Shown in pieces: positions 9,467 to 19,290 of a stretch of DNA of 22,773 nt. Both the position numbers and the translations under genes were made by a program. The stretch spans positions 1 to 22,773 of the forward strand of contig JANBQC010000463.1 in the NCBI GenBank assembly GCA_027576995.1. The letters run 5' to 3'. The stretch comes from Dimargaris cristalligena. Taxonomy: Eukaryota; Kickxellomycota; Dimargaritomycetes; Dimargaritales; Dimargaritaceae. Under the pieces are notes generated by a model. The model had not been told where the DNA came from, did not search any database, and saw only the letters and a list, made by a program, of their open reading frames with translations. Each line of letters begins with the position of its first letter. The stretch's first letter is position 1.

Positions 9467-11272
9467 ATGCTTGATGAATATTTTCAGTCGCTATCGCTAT
9501 CAGGGCGCACCGATTACGAGAGGCGCCAACTCCCATTCGTGGACGCTCCGTCTGTAGTAAGTAAACGTTACCAGCATAACCGATGTGGCCAGGCCAGCCT
9601 AGGGTGAATCAGGCGCACGCCTTGTCCTTGTTTTCAAAATGGCCGATTTAGCTATGGACGACTCTCACCATAACTACTGATTACTCACCGGATTATCTGT
9701 TGGCGATTTAAAATCTGCCTTGGGCATCTGGGCTGGTGTAGGATATGAAGAGGCGGATCACTCGAGCTAAGAGGCAACGAATTTATCTGATTGACCGTCG
9801 GAAGCTCGCGGAATTGGAACACCTATTTGTAATACTGGGGAACTTCGGTAAGGTACGTATACGTATGGTAATCGACTTCAACTGGCTAATAGTCTCCCAC
9901 CATTGTTACGCAGGAAGTGCTCGATTGGCAAAACTGGTAGCCTGAACTAACCGCCATGGGTGTTTGATCGATGTTTCCTTTTTTGCAATGGCATATGATT
10001 CCCCCTTCTATACCCTTGCTATTCCCGCCTGGTTCCAAACTCGTACAGGTCTACCATATTACTATTAAACACGTGCCTGTCTGTACCTGCGGAGATTTTC
10101 GCAGTGGAAACCATTGTAAACACATCTTTTTTGTCGTTGCCAAGGTGCTGAGGGTGCCCACTGGCAGCCCGCTTCGTATTCAACACGCCTGGCTCTCAAA
10201 GGAACTCAAGGAAATGCTCAGTAACACGGTACCATACCCGTCTGTCTTGGTAAGTTTTGCTCACTTGATAGATTGATGAAAAGAGAACGGAGTGGGAGCT
10301 TACAATTTTATAGTGATACTGAATAATTCATAAGGGTGGAGATGCCCATCACTGAGTGATGTATTGATGAGTGAACATTCCATTGCGGACAGCTGCGTTT
10401 GCAATTTTGGGCTAATTACACCCCTAATGATTAATCCAAACTGTACCCCGCCACTGTACCATGCCGCCGACTATGGGGCCCGCTAACTACAACCACTACT
10501 GCCCATTGCGTCCCTACTCCGACAGGCCCATTCAAACGTTCAAAATGCCTACTGGGAAATTACCGACCCACTGCACTCAGTCCAAACCTTCCTTCGCCGC
10601 CAAAAACAGGCCGGTGATGATAAATGGAAAGAACGCATAGACAATATGGTTTCGTTGTCAGGGGTGGGGCGGCACCCCCTGGACTCCATGCGAGGCCTAG
10701 TTGACCCCCACTACAAGGGCACCGCTACCCCGGGCTACTCCAACAAATTTAAGGAACCGATCGACCCTTGTCCTATCTGCTGCGACACTATGACTACCGA
10801 GGAATGGGCCAGTAATAAACTCGTATGGTGCCGAGGAAAGTGCGGTAATAATATTCATGCCGGCTGTTTCGCCAGTTGGGAGGAACATGGTCGAATTGGT
10901 GGATATGTAAGTTGTATACGCCGTGGTTTAGTCCTAAAGGTTCGGAACCCACAAGGTCACTACTGCCATTGGACAGGGGTTATGTTAAGTTTCATGAAAG
11001 TACACCTACTACAGTACCATGGTCGAATTATAAAATCGTGACGTGTCTCTAGATTGTGCACCCCTAACGGGCAATTTTGATCTGTTGATATGACTGGGCT
11101 CACCATTATTTGTTTCGTTGTGCTTATGTGTAAATAGGTTACCTGCGTTTATTGTCGCACACCATGGGTTCACAGTGACTCGAGTGACTTGTCTCGGTCC
11201 GCTTTGGTTAGACCACGACATATTTGTCGACTCATTGCCAACGGCCGAGTCAATCTGCGTTGGCTCCGTTAG
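9467..11272 (+). CDS. SWIM and RING zinc-finger protein, predicted E3 ubiquitin ligase (five exons, 305 aa)
   Basis: Exons: 9467-9556, 9742-9852, 10049-10249, 10526-10906 and 11138-11272. Introns of 185, 196, 276 and 231 nt have GTAAGT or GTACGT donors and are all phase 0. Exon 2 encodes the conserved lead-in QRIYLIDRR. It joins exon 3 as LGNFGK|VYHITIKHVPVCTC, matching the usual SWIM lead-in. The SWIM ligands are C79, C81, C90 and H92 (CxCx8CxH). The RING spans the exon 4/5 junction: C216, C219, C236, C240, H245, C248, C264 and C267. Motifs include CPIC, WCRGKCGNNIHAGCF and CVYCRTPW, and all eight ligands are present. The SWIM+RING pairing is known from ZSWIM2 and MEKK1-type ubiquitin ligases; here I infer E3 activity, with substrate unknown. 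An upstream stop at 9434-9436 and a pyrimidine-rich leader favour the ATG at 9467. Exon 1 is the least certain part; the first exon could differ. Confidence 0.82.
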
Positions 11273-11374
11273 GTTACCCTCAGACCCCCTCCCCACTGGG
11301 TGAATCTTTGTAGTTTGTTTAGGATTTGATATTGCCCTCATACATGCCAGTTTATACCCACTATAATACTATCT

Positions 11375-11380
11375 AATAAA
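11375..11380 (+). terminator. Poly(A) signal of the SWIM/RING gene
   Basis: AATAAA lies about 103 nt after the TAG stop at 11270-11272, at the spacing expected for a fungal 3'UTR. Confidence 0.45.
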
Positions 11381-11444
11381 AGGCCAACCTTCTTTAACCT
11401 GCTTACCCGATCGTGGTGCGCATTGCAACCGTAGCCATCCACGA

Positions 11445-11563
11445 GGCGTAAGGGTTAAAATGATGTGTACATGGAGATAGGTGGGATATTCATGTTTAAC
11501 CAGTAGTATTCGCCTCATCCAGTGGATTTTTCGTTATACAGCTTGGTTGAACCTCTCCCATAT
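11445..11563 (-). repeat. MITE-like repeat, minus-strand copy
   Basis: Read on the minus strand from 11563: ATATGGGAGAGGTTCAACCA, AGCTGTATAACGAAAAATCC, ACTACTGGTTAAACATGAAT and ATCCCACCTATC. The left terminus is well preserved. The right terminus fades out near 11445. It lies about 170 bp past the SWIM/RING stop codon. Confidence 0.7.
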
Positions 11564-11874
11564 ATAGGTCAGTAGTAATTTAGGACATTCGTTTGCCTGT
11601 CTTTTTATTTTTTTAAGTTTTAGGTCGATGCTCAATAAATATATGTGTTTCTTAGTAATAGTTAAACGGATGGGCTGGTATACGTTTTTTTCAAGGACTG
11701 ATTAATACAAGAAATATTCAGTTACCAGGGCCAATTATGTCAAGGTTGACCAAAAGAATTGCCTACCAAAAATGCCATACTGGCCAGTATATATCACTAA
11801 ATCCTATAATTTTGATATAAGTATAGCCATGTCGCGCTTAATAATATAGGATTAAAGCCGACTAACTATGAAGG

Positions 11875-12814
11875 ACTAGGCGCCATCATTGCCTAGTTCT
11901 ATCAATGAGGCGCGGGAATTCGGCCTTGTTGAAGGATCAGTGTCCTTCAGCCATTCCCACCACTCGATTTACATAATCCATATATCACCTTCATTATATA
12001 CCCGTTTATTATTAGTTATCATTTATATTACTATCTAGTAGCGTCTTCCAGCATCTTCTGTGCTGGTTCGACACCCTTATCTTTAGGTTACTAGGCTATA
12101 TAAAGCCGAGCCAATTCTTATAGTTATTCTTTAGTTAATTACCTTTTATTCTATACCCCCTGTTGTAATTAACTCGATCTATTCGATATCGCCTTTATTA
12201 TTATCTATAAAGCGCCCTTCGCATCAACTGCTTGTGTGCTATCTCTTGTAAACTTGTCCGAGGCGTAGCTATTAACCATATTGGATTATTGCGTATGACA
12301 AGCCTTATTAGCTAGGTATTTTAATAATTGCCTTCGAAATGGACAAGTGCATTATTCCACTGCCCCCTATAGTATCCATATCGCCTTTGAGGCATTGTCA
12401 TAAATATACAAGAATCTAACCCAGTTGCTTTTTCATTTCTCTTTATTCTACGCCAGGTCTGAAACATCTATATATACATTTACTTATCAATAATCCATCA
12501 AACAAAACAAATATTATAAATGGGAGGTATTCTCGCATCGAAAGCAATTTTACATATAATTTTTTTATATAAAGACACATTTAAAATATACATTTAACCT
12601 GTTCATTGGCAGGCACCACCTTGTTTTGGATCAATTGGTGGCTGGTACTATCAGCCTACCCCTATCTGCTTCAGACAGGGGCGTGTCGGGCTTGGTAGTT
12701 GGGTAATCCCCCTGCAAGGTGAAAGCTGAACTGCTTGTAGCATCCCGTTGGGGTGAATATTATGTTTAGATATCTGCATTACTGCAGAATGCGACCTACA
12801 CACTATTGTGTAGG
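11875..12814. repeat. Cluster of short stem-loops in AT-rich DNA
   Basis: Perfect or near-perfect inverted repeats: 11875-11881 with 11891-11897 (ACTAGGC); 11930-11936 with 11943-11949 (TGAAGGA); 12048-12053 with 12061-12066 (CCAGCA); 12134-12142 with 12165-12173 (GTTAATTAC); 12659-12668 with 12672-12681 (CCCCTATCTG, one mismatch, 3-nt loop); 12774-12778 with 12783-12787 (CTGCA); and 12795-12802 with 12807-12814 (CCTACACA, 4-nt loop). No long reading frame spans the region. It might be a structured transcript, decayed hairpin elements, or chance. Confidence 0.5.
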
Positions 12815-13739
12815 TGGCCATGTTGGATGAAAAAGGCCGAAAAGCAGGTTAGAGGGTGAGGAAGAGAAAATGTGAAGGTCGTAAGGAAGAGAAGTGAAAG
12901 AATGAGCAAAAAAGTAACAGGGGATGGCTTTCGTGTTGTAACATCCATATGATTTATTATATATTTTTTGGTTTTTGGGGCAAGGCTTTAGTTCACTATT
13001 TAAACAGAACTTAACCAATGGTATTATTAACCAAGTGCTGGAAAGGATGGCCCATTACTCCCACCAAAGTAAGCTACAGCCCTAGCTTTATTACATGAGT
13101 TTTGTGGGGAGATAATGTACTAATCGTAAATGGATATTAGGAATGGGGCCAGGTGCCTTAGTCGTACCCAGTCATTCCCTTTGTTGACAATTCAGATGAC
13201 AGCATGGAAGTCATTAATTAGCTATTCAGTATTAAAGCTAGGTATTGGGGTATAATTCGGTACAATGAATTGGCGCCACGGCCTGATCTCTTACCTATGA
13301 GACCCTGTTCTGGAATTCGGTCATATATGGGATTTCCTGACTGGGGGTTTTTCTATAAAACTTGCTATTTGCGGTGACTATACAGAAAAGCGCCCAACGA
13401 TGCCGGGACTATTTTTACATAGATAACTAATCCAGCGAAAAATGCTGGACTCTGTAGTGGAAAAGGCTATATTACGTATTTAAAGAGGTGAATCCCTACT
13501 TGTCATTACACTGTACTACCTATGAGTTCTGTCGTTCTCCGTCTGGCTAGCCTAACAGCCGATCAAATGGTCGCAGTCCAGTATTGGCATGGCCGATGCC
13601 CAATGTCGCGCTCCTAATAGGAAGGGCGAAGTGTTCCGACCTTCAGCGACATATTAAAACTGTAGGTGGACTGGTACCAGCTGAAAATCACCCTAGTGCA
13701 ATTGTGGTAGACCATGCTAACTAAGTTATTATTATTCAT
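12815..13739. other. Intergenic DNA without a recognised feature
   Basis: Only short frames are present, the longest being 71 codons at 12803-13018 (-), which opens with TTG. I see no splice-site chain, tRNA arms or repeat-family copies here. Confidence 0.5.
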
Positions 13740-13943
13740 TTATTTTGAGATTTTGGCCCCCCGTGGTAGTTGGGGTAGGGTTTTGGCAAAACTGAATGGT
13801 ATATGGCCCAGTGACTGCATCACACTTTCGTGAATCGGATGATGCGCTATATCTCGGACCAGGATCCACACCATATCATCGTTGCAATGTTCCTTCATAA
13901 TAGTACGGCCGATGCTGGGTCGCAGTTGTATTTTTGCGGCCAT
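13740..13943 (-). CDS. Unidentified short reading frame (67 aa), possibly a last exon
   Basis: I do not recognise the protein. From the ATG at 13943, in a strong context (AAAGATGG), it reads MAAKIQLRPSIGRTIMKEHC, then about 47 residues including MVWILVRDIAHHPIHESV, and stops at TAA. The frame stays open upstream to about 14034, where TGACTATCCCTTAAACAG resembles a branch site and acceptor. It could therefore be a terminal exon of a longer gene. Codon choice looks more gene-like than the AT-rich DNA on either side, but no upstream exon could be found before VPS51. It may be a genuine small gene, a relic exon, or chance. Confidence 0.3.
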   Translation of the reverse strand: MAAKIQLRPSIGRTIMKEHCNDDMVWILVRDIAHHPIHESVMQSLGHIPFSFAKTLPQLPRGAKISK

Positions 13944-14146
13944 CTTTAATTGTGTAAAATTATTATCCCCGGGTTGTACCACTGCTTCTCCAACTTTTTG
14001 GGCCGTGGGGTGTTTGTGAGCATGCTGTTTAAGGGATAGTCAGACATTTATGAAATAATAAGATCGGCTTGCAAGAAAATAATATCACGATGTAATTGAA
14101 ATTAAACTAGCTTGGAAAAATTGCGCCTAAATTCCTGGATGATTCT

Positions 14147-14195
14147 TTTACAGCTGGGAATATGTCCCATCAATCAGATATTTCGTTATACAGCC
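14147..14195 (-). repeat. Fragment of the MITE-like repeat
   Basis: On the minus strand GGCTGTATAACGAAATATC matches the left part of the family. On the plus strand TTTACAGCTGGG matches the right part. The interior is almost wholly missing, as in an internally deleted copy. Confidence 0.4.
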
Positions 14196-14578
14196 AAATG
14201 GCACTTTTCTCCGATTAAACCGCGGAGGAAATAGTACGTGGTTATACTATTAATTACAACACTATATGTAATATGATCATGCCTTGAATCTGGGTGACAT
14301 TAAGGCTAGTCTGCCAGTCATAGGTTTTTATGCCTTTACAGTGACAAAATTATAAGACCAGTCCGCTTGTCTTGCCCGTTACATTAGATTAATTGGTGGG
14401 AGGGCTGTTACTGTTCACAATAATACTGATAAACTACAATTAGAGGTTAATAGTCCATTTAATCAAACTATAGCATCCTGCACCCTCCCCTATCAGGGCA
14501 ATATATTCCCAAAGCCAAGGTGTTTTAAAAAAAACCAATCCACCTAATATCAGTATAATTCTCAAAGAAACATTTCAG

Positions 14579-14584
14579 TTTATT
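14579..14584 (-). terminator. Possible poly(A) signal of VPS51
   Basis: AATAAA on the minus strand, about 138 nt beyond the TGA stop at 14722-14724. No closer canonical signal is seen. Confidence 0.3.
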
Positions 14585-14721
14585 GGCTTTGCATTGGTTT
14601 CCAGCGGAAATATGCTAGGCGAGGGTGAATAAACATATATAAAAAAGAGCTCAACCACTATGCAACCAGTGAAAATAGATAATGCCTCTTATATTGAACT
14701 TGACTTTTCCCCCTTAATCAA

Positions 14722-17700
14722 TCATGACCCTGTCGGACTGGCACGTTGGGCATTGGAATCCAAGGCCAGGAGGGTGGTATGAATCACGTCCCGTAGTACC
14801 GTTTCGTCCACATCAACAACTTCCACGGACCGGGTAGCCACCGATGACACCCACTCGTCCATCAATGAAGCCAGGACCCAATCCTTGTCTATGTAGGGAT
14901 GCCAAACGTGGCGTAGAAATCCGGCGTCCAGTTGGATCTGCGGGAGTCCACCGGGTTTGCTGCCGTAGCCTACCCCGACAAACGTGCGGAGTCGACTTAG
15001 TTCGATCATTTCCTTAATGACGGCCCGGTAGATGGCTAAAGTGATACCCAGGGAATCGAGGGACACATCACCAAAAACTTCCAAGCGGTCCGAGAATAAC
15101 CGGTCGATGTGGCTGATGAGATGCCGGTGGAAGGGGTCCAAATTCGAAAACGTGCGGGATGAAAGGGATGGCGTGGTGGTTTGGGCGGGGGGGAGGCCCC
15201 CTCCTCCTCCTGTGGCGGCCGTACCATCCCCCGGTGAGGGCAGCGTATCCCCTCCTCCCACAACCGGTGACTGCCGGCGCTCCACCGGGCCGGGACTGAA
15301 TGGCAGGGGTGGGTAATCAGGCCCAAACCCCCCGGGCGATATAGCCGCGACTCCGCTGCCTCCCCCCCGGGAGGAGTACGACCGCCCGGCCAGTTTGAAA
15401 TGGGTATAGGTGGTGAGCGACGGCAATCGGGTTCGCTGGGCCGTGTTAGACGTAATACTGTCATGTCGACTCGAATCCGTGCTATACGAGCGTTGTACGG
15501 GATTAAGGGTCAATGAGGGAATCCGGGATAAGGAGGAGCCACTACCGGGGGGACCCGCCCCCGCGGGGGTACCAACATTGCCACTCCCACTCCCATTACC
15601 GCCGGCCGCCGTCGATGTGGGGTCGACCGCCAGGGCCTGGGACTCCGCTAGGGTCAGACACTTGGTCCGGTTAAGCGAGCGAGCCGCGAGGGCCGATGAC
15701 ACCAGGGACCGCTGGCCCTGCGTCTTGGCAGTTTCCGCGTCCTGGGATATTTGGCGACCGGTCCGACTACCCCGGCGGACGGGTCCGAAAACGGCCTGGA
15801 TATCCTGGAGAATAATGGGCAACCACCCCCCGATCATCTGGATCCAAATACTCGAAATCCGGGGCGTCGAGGCCGATGGTGACGAATCCTCACTCCCCGA
15901 AGAGTTCAATTCGCGACGGACCTGCCCCATGAGTACCCGCACCACTACACTGACATACTGATTCACGATTTTCTGGGTACCGTGATTCCATACTAGGCTA
16001 ACCCGTTTAGGGTCGTAGACGAACCGTGGGCGGGTAAGCCCCGGTGGGATACTCGTGGAGGTCGAAGCCATGGCCGCATTCGCTGCGTCCGCTTCCGCCG
16101 TGTTGGGGAAATGTATGATATTCAGGCCCGTGGGAGGGGCGTCGAGGTCCGTTTGGGGCAGGAGCGCAAATGAGAATACCTGGTAAATCTGGGAAATGGT
16201 AGTCTGCTCGAATTCCTGGCATAATTTGCCTAGGCTCAGTAGGACGGCGGGATAATTCAAGGGCAGCTCGGGAGTGGCGCATACTGCGATCAAGGTCGCC
16301 GGGAGACTCTCCATGAACCGACCTAGACCGGCCTCCAACTGATGGAGTAGGGCGGGCCGGCCTTCCGGATGGGAGGGGAAATTCAAATCCATTTGGAGTA
16401 GCGCGCGGAAGGCTGGACAAGCCTCGGATTCGAGCTTCTGGATTAGCCAGCGGCCCAGTCCGACCATGAGGTCGACCAGGTGCTGCCCCGTTAATGGAGC
16501 CTGCAAGGGGCCGTCGTTACCGCCCTGACCCTCCGCCTGGTTTAGGCTACCCGCCATGGTATGGCTTAGTAGGGACGCCAGCCGGGAATCCATCGAGAGG
16601 CCGGCTGCGTTCCATGGAGCATCGCCTCCTTCCAAGAAATTACCAGTACCAGTAGTAATACCGTGGGCGCCGCGACTCGGACCCGAATCGGCGGTGCCAT
16701 TGGAAATGCTGAAGGGGAGACCCATGGTAGTAGGCCGCTTGAGGGGTGGCCGTACCCGTGGGTTACGGTAGGCCAATTGTGCCCAAATGTTGGAGTCAGG
16801 GTCAGATGCTGACGGCAGGGGAGTAGCAAGCGTGGCCACTAGCAGTGTACTGAAATCGCGAGTGGGTTGGGCAAATACCGCCTCTACCCAGTTATGAAGA
16901 CACTGCTCAATGAGCCGATGGAAGGTGGTATCCAAATGAGCGAAAAGCCGGAGGGATTCAAACCGCTGCACGTCGCGGTCGATGATGTGGAGCAACCGGT
17001 TGTGGAATAGGGCGGGGATCACCAATGCCTGGATTCGAACGTGCGGTAGATTATAGGAGACGGTGGGAGCCCGGGGTTCATTTCTTGAACCGGGCCCTCC
17101 ATCGCCAACGGTACTCGGGTTTCGGGTCACGGTAGCGACGGGAATGGTCAGTAGGCGGTTGACAAATGTTGTATATTCATCGCTGGCAATATTCACCTTT
17201 CGGGACAACTGAAGAAGCAGGGCCTCCTGTTGTTCGCTGTCAAACATTGACCGAGCCGTTGGCGAGGTCTGCCCTGATACCAAACGGTTACGAGGCTCGA
17301 GAAAGCAGCGCGTGAAGGTGTCGATGATTTCGGCCAAAAGTTCCATAAAGACGTGGTTGAGGCGCGCCATCCGGGCCAGTTTCTCAAGAACAATGTCGGA
17401 AATAGAGCGTTCGGAATCGGGCAACCGGGTATCATCCGACAGCACGGGGCTGGCCGACGCCGAACTAGCTACACTTGAGTCGGACTCGCTATCCCCCTGG
17501 CCCGACTGGTTAAATGCGGCCCGCAAGGGGGCCGTAAACAACTGACGGTGTCTGAGGGTGTGGGTGACAATGGGTGTGGTCATAATGTTGGAATGCTGGG
17601 CGTCAAAATCCACCGGGGGATCACTAAATAGTTTGGGCGCTAGGAAAGACCAGTCGGTGGCCCGATGGCGTTCAAGGTCATCGACGAGGCACCGAAAAAG

Positions 17701-18603
17701 ACCGGAAAGCTCCTGGAAACAGAGTACCAGGACCGGTTCCCATAGTCGATGCACGTCCTGGGCATCAAGACGTATAAGAAGGTCGACGGCCGAGGCCACT
17801 TGATGGATACGATCGACATGGTGCCGAGCAGCGGCCCAGGGGGCGATGTCCGACGACGGTGGGCCCAGGGCAGTCCCGGTCCCATTCAACTGGGGGAGCA
17901 GATCGGCGGGTAGCTGTTCGGGGGAGGAGGGGGTGGACCCGGCCGGTTCGACAATTCGCCACAAGGCGGCAGTGACCTCGTCCATAATAGCCCGGCAGTC
18001 GGCCTCCACTTGGGCGAATACGGCCAAGGTGCGATAATGGTCAAAGAGGGGCAGCGTATCCAAGTACGACTGGACCGCTGCCGCCCACTGTTGGTTCCGC
18101 AGACACTGCTGGAGCTGGTCGGGCAAGTCGAACAGTACCTGTAATTTATACAGATGCTGGTGCATGGTTCCCAGGTGTTTAACCTTGGCACTCCCCGCCT
18201 GGAAGGCCTCATGAATGAGCGACGACTGGGCACTCAGTGCATTGACCTTCACCTGCAATTTGGTCATCTCGGCGTCCATGTCGTCTACGTCCGTTTTCAT
18301 CCGCCCGATGGTTTCGGTGGCGGATATAAACTTGCTGTAGTTTTCGTAGACGAGGGTTTTCATCTCGCCGTCCAATTGGCGGGTCTCTTGGGCTAGTCGG
18401 TTGGTTTGCTGGAGGAGGGAGGCGAGGGGCTGGTCCATGAGGAGGGAGTGGGTGTAGCGTTTGGGTTCGAATTTCGCCGAGTTGAGGTTATAGAAGGCTT
18501 CGTGGAGATTGCCACTGCCTTGGCTGGACGACCGGGAGGTCAGACTCGCCGGCAAGTGAGCCGGTTGGCCCGAATATCGGTGGCGTTGGGGAGAGGCTTT
18601 CAT
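14722..18603 (-). CDS. VPS51: Vps51, GARP/EARP tethering complex subunit (1293 aa)
   Basis: Vps51 (fat-free homologue) joins Vps52, Vps53 and Vps54 in the GARP complex. The complex tethers endosome-derived vesicles at the trans-Golgi and binds a t-SNARE. The N-terminal domain is clear: a short basic/Ser tail, then from about residue 32 LHEAFYNLNSAKFEPKRYTH, and the family signature TLVYENYSKFISATETIGRM at 83-102, followed by coiled-coil heptads to about 145 and LYKLQVLFDLPDQL. The C-terminal part (1154-1293) is a conserved-looking helical end starting NLDPFHRHLI. A Gly/Pro/Ser-rich low-complexity insert fills about 992-1153. The chosen ATG at 18603 has ACC before it; upstream extension would need TTG. 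The gene is 3.9 kb with no intron. At 1293 aa it is far longer than human VPS51 (about 780 aa) or the very short yeast protein. Identification is firm. Confidence 0.95.
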   Translation of the reverse strand: MKASPQRHRYSGQPAHLPASLTSRSSSQGSGNLHEAFYNLNSAKFEPKRYTHSLLMDQPLASLLQQTNRLAQETRQLDGEMKTLVYENYSKFISATETIGRMKTDVDDMDAEMTKLQVKVNALSAQSSLIHEAFQAGSAKVKHLGTMHQHLYKLQVLFDLPDQLQQCLRNQQWAAAVQSYLDTLPLFDHYRTLAVFAQVEADCRAIMDEVTAALWRIVEPAGSTPSSPEQLPADLLPQLNGTGTALGPPSSDIAPWAAARHHVDRIHQVASAVDLLIRLDAQDVHRLWEPVLVLCFQELSGLFRCLVDDLERHRATDWSFLAPKLFSDPPVDFDAQHSNIMTTPIVTHTLRHRQLFTAPLRAAFNQSGQGDSESDSSVASSASASPVLSDDTRLPDSERSISDIVLEKLARMARLNHVFMELLAEIIDTFTRCFLEPRNRLVSGQTSPTARSMFDSEQQEALLLQLSRKVNIASDEYTTFVNRLLTIPVATVTRNPSTVGDGGPGSRNEPRAPTVSYNLPHVRIQALVIPALFHNRLLHIIDRDVQRFESLRLFAHLDTTFHRLIEQCLHNWVEAVFAQPTRDFSTLLVATLATPLPSASDPDSNIWAQLAYRNPRVRPPLKRPTTMGLPFSISNGTADSGPSRGAHGITTGTGNFLEGGDAPWNAAGLSMDSRLASLLSHTMAGSLNQAEGQGGNDGPLQAPLTGQHLVDLMVGLGRWLIQKLESEACPAFRALLQMDLNFPSHPEGRPALLHQLEAGLGRFMESLPATLIAVCATPELPLNYPAVLLSLGKLCQEFEQTTISQIYQVFSFALLPQTDLDAPPTGLNIIHFPNTAEADAANAAMASTSTSIPPGLTRPRFVYDPKRVSLVWNHGTQKIVNQYVSVVVRVLMGQVRRELNSSGSEDSSPSASTPRISSIWIQMIGGWLPIILQDIQAVFGPVRRGSRTGRQISQDAETAKTQGQRSLVSSALAARSLNRTKCLTLAESQALAVDPTSTAAGGNGSGSGNVGTPAGAGPPGSGSSLSRIPSLTLNPVQRSYSTDSSRHDSITSNTAQRTRLPSLTTYTHFKLAGRSYSSRGGGSGVAAISPGGFGPDYPPLPFSPGPVERRQSPVVGGGDTLPSPGDGTAATGGGGGLPPAQTTTPSLSSRTFSNLDPFHRHLISHIDRLFSDRLEVFGDVSLDSLGITLAIYRAVIKEMIELSRLRTFVGVGYGSKPGGLPQIQLDAGFLRHVWHPYIDKDWVLASLMDEWVSSVATRSVEVVDVDETVLRDVIHTTLLALDSNAQRASPTGS

Positions 18604-19200
18604 GGTTGTATACAATGGGCTGAATTAGCTCGGTGTCTGTTCCATGGACCAAGGGAGAGCTATGGTGTCACCTAACTGAAGGTTGTCAGAAAAAATAAAG
18701 TACAATGCGGAAGTCGATACAATGTGGGATGCGAGACTAGATGGTATTAGCTTCTTGAGAGCGCTCTATTGCTAAATGGTAACAGCCAATGGAATTTTAT
18801 GGGTTAGATGGTTGTGGTGCTTTGGCCACGGCTTGAATTGACAGTCAGCTCCTCCTCCTGTACACACCAATTTGGCCTAGCTGAGCTGCAGCAGATAACA
18901 GGTGGAGAGAGTATCGTAGGGATTTAAGCAAGCCAGTCAGAATAGTCTAGTCTGGCCCTCTCCTATGCTCTCGGTTGGGTTTGGGAGTCTAGGCTGAGCT
19001 ACCCATTGAAATAATTTCCCATGCGGGAATGTTGATAGGCCACGGATAAGATATACCATATACTTGATCCAGTCAAAAAATAATACCACCTCTTACTATG
19101 TGCAGAAATAGGCTCAATAGTCTTGGCCAGTGTATCCACTTTGTGAAGATTGTAGCTGCATACAGCGAAATTGCAGGAGTGGGCCGAATAGTGAAAACCG

Positions 19201-19208
19201 AACCCTAA
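19201..19208 (+). promoter_or_regulatory. Telobox (AACCCTAA) in the RPL17 promoter
   Basis: AACCCTAA is the telomere-repeat-like site bound by Tbf1-type factors, and it is typical of ribosomal-protein gene promoters in many fungi. It stands about 370 bp before the ATG. If the proposed leader intron is real, it would be within about 100 bp of the transcription start. A pyrimidine tract follows it, as expected at such promoters. Confidence 0.5.
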
Positions 19209-19290
19209 AGTGCCAATACAACGCTCTTCCTCTTTCTCTTACGAATCTACCGTATTGTACATCGATTTGCCCTCCCACCTCGCAATCGAG

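Noticed and set aside
10441..10480. String CCACTGTACCATG shared by SWIM/RING intron 3 and the syntaxin start region (6541)
   Set aside because: A 13-base match is expected several times by chance in a window of this size, and the flanks diverge.
10907..11041. Continuation of the RING exon to the stop at 11041
   Set aside because: Readthrough lacks the CVYC ligand pair; splicing at GTAAGT to 11138 restores a complete RING ending CRTPW.
12030..12075. tRNA-like signal (GGTTCGACACC with a CCAGCA/TGCTGG hairpin)
   Set aside because: It resembles a B box, but no T-arm stem or acceptor stem can be paired around it.
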